A stretch of 8,015 nucleotides of DNA from DATDVH01 sp035290045 (lineage in GTDB: Bacteria > Patescibacteriota > Microgenomatia > UBA1406 > HO2-37-13b), in contig DATDVH010000005.1 in the NCBI GenBank assembly GCA_035290045.1, positions 1 to 8,015 of the forward strand, read 5' to 3'. The notes beneath the pieces are model-generated. The model saw only the letters and a program-made list of their open reading frames with translations. It searched no databases and was not told the origin of the DNA. The position numbers and the translations under genes are program-made. Within the stretch, counting starts at the first letter, position 1. Every line of letters starts with the position of its first letter. Positions 5,327 to 8,015 of the stretch are shown here, in pieces.

Positions 5327-5998
5327 ATGACAATTTCAGTAGTAATCCCAGCATATAACGAAGAAAAATATATAGCACAATGCCTTGATGGACTACAACA
5401 TCAAACGGTAAAGCCAGATGAGATTATTGTAGTAAATAATAATTCAGATGACAAAACTATTGCAATCGCAGAAAAATATCATGCGTATATAATCCATGAA
5501 AAACAACAAGGAATTATACATGCCCGAAACGCAGGATTTAACGCGGTACGCTCTGATATCATTGCACGATGCGATGCAGATACTATCCCAGCGTATGATT
5601 GGATTGAACGAATTATATCCGATTTCACCAATCAAACCATCGATGCCATATCAGGTCCTATTTTCTTTCATGATCTTCCTATGATGAAAACATTTAACCT
5701 TCCCAGTAAAATGTATGCGCAATTTATGAAAAAATTACAAGGACATGAGACGCTTCTTGGTCCAAATATGGCACTCACCAAACTTATGTGGAACAAAGTG
5801 AAAAATGAAGTGTGTCTTGATGATACAAAAGTGCATGAAGATATTGATCTTGCTCTGCATGTGAAAAAATATGGCACTATTCTGTTTGATCCGGCATTGT
5901 GTGTCCATACTTCAGCGCGTAGAATGCGGAGCAACGTGTTTTCTTTTTTTGTAGAATATCCTATCCGTTTTATCAAAACCCTCAATCAGCATAATTGA
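5327..5998 (+). CDS. Family 2 glycosyltransferase (GT-A fold), short form
   Basis: A 223-residue glycosyltransferase. Seen: ISVVIPAYNEEKYI (3-16), DEIIVVNNNSDDKT (31-44), GIIHARNAGFNAVRSDIIARCDAD (62-85) ending in the DxD motif Asp83-Ala-Asp85, LLGPNMALTK (143-152) for the acceptor-side strand, VHEDIDLALH (169-178) with the catalytic-type Glu171-Asp172, and an ARRMR basic stretch (197-201). There are no membrane segments. It is nearer the minimum length for the family and ends soon after the basic motif, without the C-terminal membrane anchor that many relatives have, so it may rely on a partner for membrane binding. The start is firm, as the first strand begins at residue 3. It is clearly diverged from the neighbouring glycosyltransferase rather than a recent duplicate. 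It diverges from it across 19 bases and ends (TGA) 9 bases from the stop of the convergent metalloprotease gene. Confidence 0.88.
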   Translation: MTISVVIPAYNEEKYIAQCLDGLQHQTVKPDEIIVVNNNSDDKTIAIAEKYHAYIIHEKQQGIIHARNAGFNAVRSDIIARCDADTIPAYDWIERIISDFTNQTIDAISGPIFFHDLPMMKTFNLPSKMYAQFMKKLQGHETLLGPNMALTKLMWNKVKNEVCLDDTKVHEDIDLALHVKKYGTILFDPALCVHTSARRMRSNVFSFFVEYPIRFIKTLNQHN

Positions 5999-6007
5999 AT
6001 TATTGCA

Positions 6008-8015
6008 TCATAGCTTCTTCCCAAAATTTTTTGCGACAATGACTAAATCAAAGATGTCAACCACGCCGTTTTTATCTGCATCGCCGAGGAACCCTGCTCC
6101 TCTTTTCCCAAAGTCTTTTGCAACCGTAACCAGATCAAAAATATCAACTTTGTTGTCATTATTTAAGTCTCCTTCAAGGGTTTGGAAGTCGTCAATGATT
6201 TTCAAATCTCGCCCTGTTGAAAAAATCTGTTGAGAGGTGTCTTCATTTTTCATAGAAACATTTACCCTATATATTTTCGCAGGAGCGGTTGCAGGAATAA
6301 TAACAGTTGGGGTTAAAAGTGTTTCTTCACCGTTTGAACTAATCCAATGAGAAAAACGATTATAATACCCAAATGTTATATGTCGTGGATCGTCAAATAA
6401 AGCACTCATATTTACATCGGGACACCCATAATTATTATTTTTAACGCGTAAAGAAAAGGTAAAAGTCAAATTTGATAGTTTTTTTCTTTTTAAGGTACAT
6501 CCCTCATTTTCACTACAAACCAAATTTTGCTTCTGAGTAAATATCTCACGACTATTTTCTCCCCATTCATAAGAATATATATCGTCCATATTCACATAAA
6601 AATCGTTGTCCCTACATGCTGAATCACTCAATTCAATTTTCACTATCACTTCTCCCTTATATGTATCTATGCCCATGTTTGTCAGATTAATTCCGGTGTT
6701 TTTTATATCAAAACTTTGACCGTGTTTCAGTTCAAAATCCAACCGATCATTTGAAGAATTCATCTTGATTAATCGAGTTTCTAAAGGTTTATTTCTCCAA
6801 TTAACATATATTCCTGCTGACATTCTTGCATCAAAACCAATTGATTCTCGATATTCTAAATAATAGATAGGGAAATTACCCCCACCAGATCGACTAATTT
6901 TTGCAACTACCGCATCTTTTGTCTCAAGCGGTTTTAAGGTATATGTTCCTGATTGATTCACATCTATCACCGACTGATTTATGGGGCTTAACCATTGAAA
7001 TACTTCTTTAAAATACCCGTTGAAATGTTTAAATCCAGGAATTCCCATTGGATCAAATGGATTACTACGTTCAATATATTTGCAGTTTTTTTCTTGAGAT
7101 AACTGATCGCATTCCCATGTATGAGCATGACCTACTCCCAAATTATGTCCAAACTCATGAATAAAAACACTGGCATCGTATGGCACACTACCTAGGCTAA
7201 ATAAATTTATAGATGCGTCAAAAGGGCCTGTTTGTGAATCTTGTAAATGTGTTTTACCGACAGTTCCCCATCCGGCATATATTCCCCATCCTCCAATCAC
7301 TACTCGGTCGTATCGTGTAAAATCAATATCATCATCAATAAGCGGTAGTATATCCCGTTCAAACCTAATCTCGCTTGCAGTTTTATAATCTCCTATTTTA
7401 TACCATCCATACACATCGCTGTTTTCTGCATCTAACCACATCTTATCATAAGATACTTCTTTAAAAAGTGTCTGTGAATCTCCTTTGAATATATAGTTAA
7501 ATTCTTCTTCCTGAGAAGATAAATTAGTAAGATTGGCTCCGTTGGGATATACAAGAATAAATACTATCTTTTGTCCTCCTATCGCATCCGGACTCGTTTC
7601 TTTAAGGACTTCGACATTGGTGGGGACGGGATCGTTATTTTCTCCCCCTTCTTGAGGAGCTCCTAATACTCTTGCAGTTACATCATCATCAAGCGCTACT
7701 CCATTGACATTCAAAGTTGTTCCTGATATATGACCACCAAATGCTCCCTCGCCATCTTGCATGTGAGAAGATGAGGCTGGATAGAAATTAAAACGAGTAT
7801 GATCTTTGAGATTTTGCAGAGAATACTCAAAGAGTGAGTTTTTATGATTTTCAAAATCATCAAAGTGCATGACACCAAGTTCTGCGTTAGATAGGGTCAA
7901 TGGTTTTTCAACATATTGTAGCAGTTTCTCATCAAGCGACGAAGTTTGAGATGAAGTCAACACATTCCCTAAAAATACATACGGATATTTTTTGATTGCT
8001 TGTTTCATGAGTGTT
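6008..8015 (-). CDS. M11 (gametolysin)-type metalloprotease with C-terminal dockerin, 5' end off the window
   Basis: At least 666 residues, numbered here from the ATG at 8008. The frame stays open to the right edge and no signal peptide follows that ATG, so the true start is probably beyond 8015. Seen: a probable propeptide-like region (about 1-140); a catalytic domain (about 145-345) with HEFGHNLGVGH (284-294), i.e. zinc ligands His284, His288, His294 and catalytic Glu285, followed by DPMG (319-322) as the metzincin Met-turn; beta-rich regions (about 345-605) with several Cys that may form disulfides; and a dockerin-like tail (613-663). Family knowledge: M11 enzymes are zinc endopeptidases of extracellular matrices. 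Cys residues and the dockerin point to an exported enzyme held at the surface or in a complex. The substrate and any cohesin partner are unknown. No terminator is visible in the 9 bases before the convergent gene. Confidence 0.85.
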   Translation of the reverse strand, partial: TLMKQAIKKYPYVFLGNVLTSSQTSSLDEKLLQYVEKPLTLSNAELGVMHFDDFENHKNSLFEYSLQNLKDHTRFNFYPASSSHMQDGEGAFGGHISGTTLNVNGVALDDDVTARVLGAPQEGGENNDPVPTNVEVLKETSPDAIGGQKIVFILVYPNGANLTNLSSQEEEFNYIFKGDSQTLFKEVSYDKMWLDAENSDVYGWYKIGDYKTASEIRFERDILPLIDDDIDFTRYDRVVIGGWGIYAGWGTVGKTHLQDSQTGPFDASINLFSLGSVPYDASVFIHEFGHNLGVGHAHTWECDQLSQEKNCKYIERSNPFDPMGIPGFKHFNGYFKEVFQWLSPINQSVIDVNQSGTYTLKPLETKDAVVAKISRSGGGNFPIYYLEYRESIGFDARMSAGIYVNWRNKPLETRLIKMNSSNDRLDFELKHGQSFDIKNTGINLTNMGIDTYKGEVIVKIELSDSACRDNDFYVNMDDIYSYEWGENSREIFTQKQNLVCSENEGCTLKRKKLSNLTFTFSLRVKNNNYGCPDVNMSALFDDPRHITFGYYNRFSHWISSNGEETLLTPTVIIPATAPAKIYRVNVSMKNEDTSQQIFSTGRDLKIIDDFQTLEGDLNNDNKVDIFDLVTVAKDFGKRGAGFLGDADKNGVVDIFDLVIVAKNFGKKL
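6020..6172 (-). repeat. Two dockerin calcium-binding repeats
   Basis: The tail of the metalloprotease contains two 22-residue repeats separated by seven residues. The first is GDLNNDNKVDIFDLVTVAK, then DFG (613-634). The second is GDADKNGVVDIFDLVIVAK, then NFG (642-663). Each has the D-x-N/D-x-(N)-x-x-D-x-x-D pattern of an EF-hand-like calcium loop followed by a helix. The pair is a complete type I dockerin, the module that binds cohesin domains. The DNA repeats are at 6107-6172 and 6020-6085. Confidence 0.8.

Noticed and set aside
5444..5985. Three ORFs (two minus, one plus) inside the second glycosyltransferase
   Set aside because: All overlap the GT2 catalytic region in other frames; the GT2 motifs leave no doubt about the true frame.
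6003..6233. Plus-strand 76-codon ORF whose product looks repetitive
   Set aside because: It is antisense to the dockerin, and its internal repeat is only the mirror of the two dockerin repeats.
1..8015. CRISPR arrays, tRNA/rRNA genes, insertion sequences, attachment sites
   Set aside because: I found no regularly spaced repeats, cloverleaf-like sequences, transposase motifs or flanking terminal repeats by reading both strands.

Overview
The window reads as a piece of an AT-rich bacterial genome. A Candidate Phyla Radiation (Patescibacteria) origin is the best guess. That rests on the kind of genes present (a YYY/DUF2298 membrane protein, two family-2 glycosyltransferases, a dockerin-tailed metalloprotease, a valyl-tRNA synthetase with a PPPNAN...HAGH signature), on the compact layout, and on the absence of any clear Shine-Dalgarno sequence before the starts. 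TGA is used as an ordinary stop, which argues against the UGA-recoding CPR lineages. The lineage is inference; no rRNA or marker gene is complete here.

Layout. Bases 1-160 (minus) are the first 53 codons of a class I tRNA synthetase, most likely ValRS. It is transcribed away from a 722-residue polytopic YYY/DUF2298 protein (227-2395, plus), which ends at an AT-rich hairpin terminator. Convergent to that gene is a minus-strand pair: an 85-residue conserved small protein (2863-3120) overlapping a DUF2335 two-TM protein (2478-2906). Bases 3121-3388 hold no convincing gene but contain three consecutive hairpins and promoter-like boxes. A 50-residue basic protein (3389-3541, minus) follows. It is too short for routine gene finding but has a good promoter placed exactly at its start codon. 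Bases 3542-3725 hold that promoter and otherwise nothing I recognise. Next is a minus operon of a family-2 glycosyltransferase (4474-5307) and a glycerophosphodiester phosphodiesterase-like protein with a central membrane segment (3726-4490). A second family-2 glycosyltransferase (5327-5998, plus) diverges from it across only 19 bases. It converges, 9 bases away, with a large M11/gametolysin-type metalloprotease carrying a C-terminal dockerin (6008 to beyond the right edge, minus).

How they fit together: most of the window serves the cell surface. There are two cytoplasmic glycosyltransferases, a membrane protein of the GT-C-like YYY family, a phosphodiester hydrolase that could act on glycerophosphate or polar-lipid groups, and an exported protease. 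No biosynthetic pathway can be named from these genes alone.

The most striking pattern is at gene starts. At the ValRS, YYY, 50-residue ORF, both glycosyltransferase starts, and possibly the start of the DUF2335 cassette, a -10 box lies only 6-10 bases before an ATG with no ribosome-binding site between. This is the geometry of leaderless transcripts. At the glycosyltransferase pair the two -10 boxes overlap in the symmetric sequence TATATTATA, with 7 bases to the ATG on each side.
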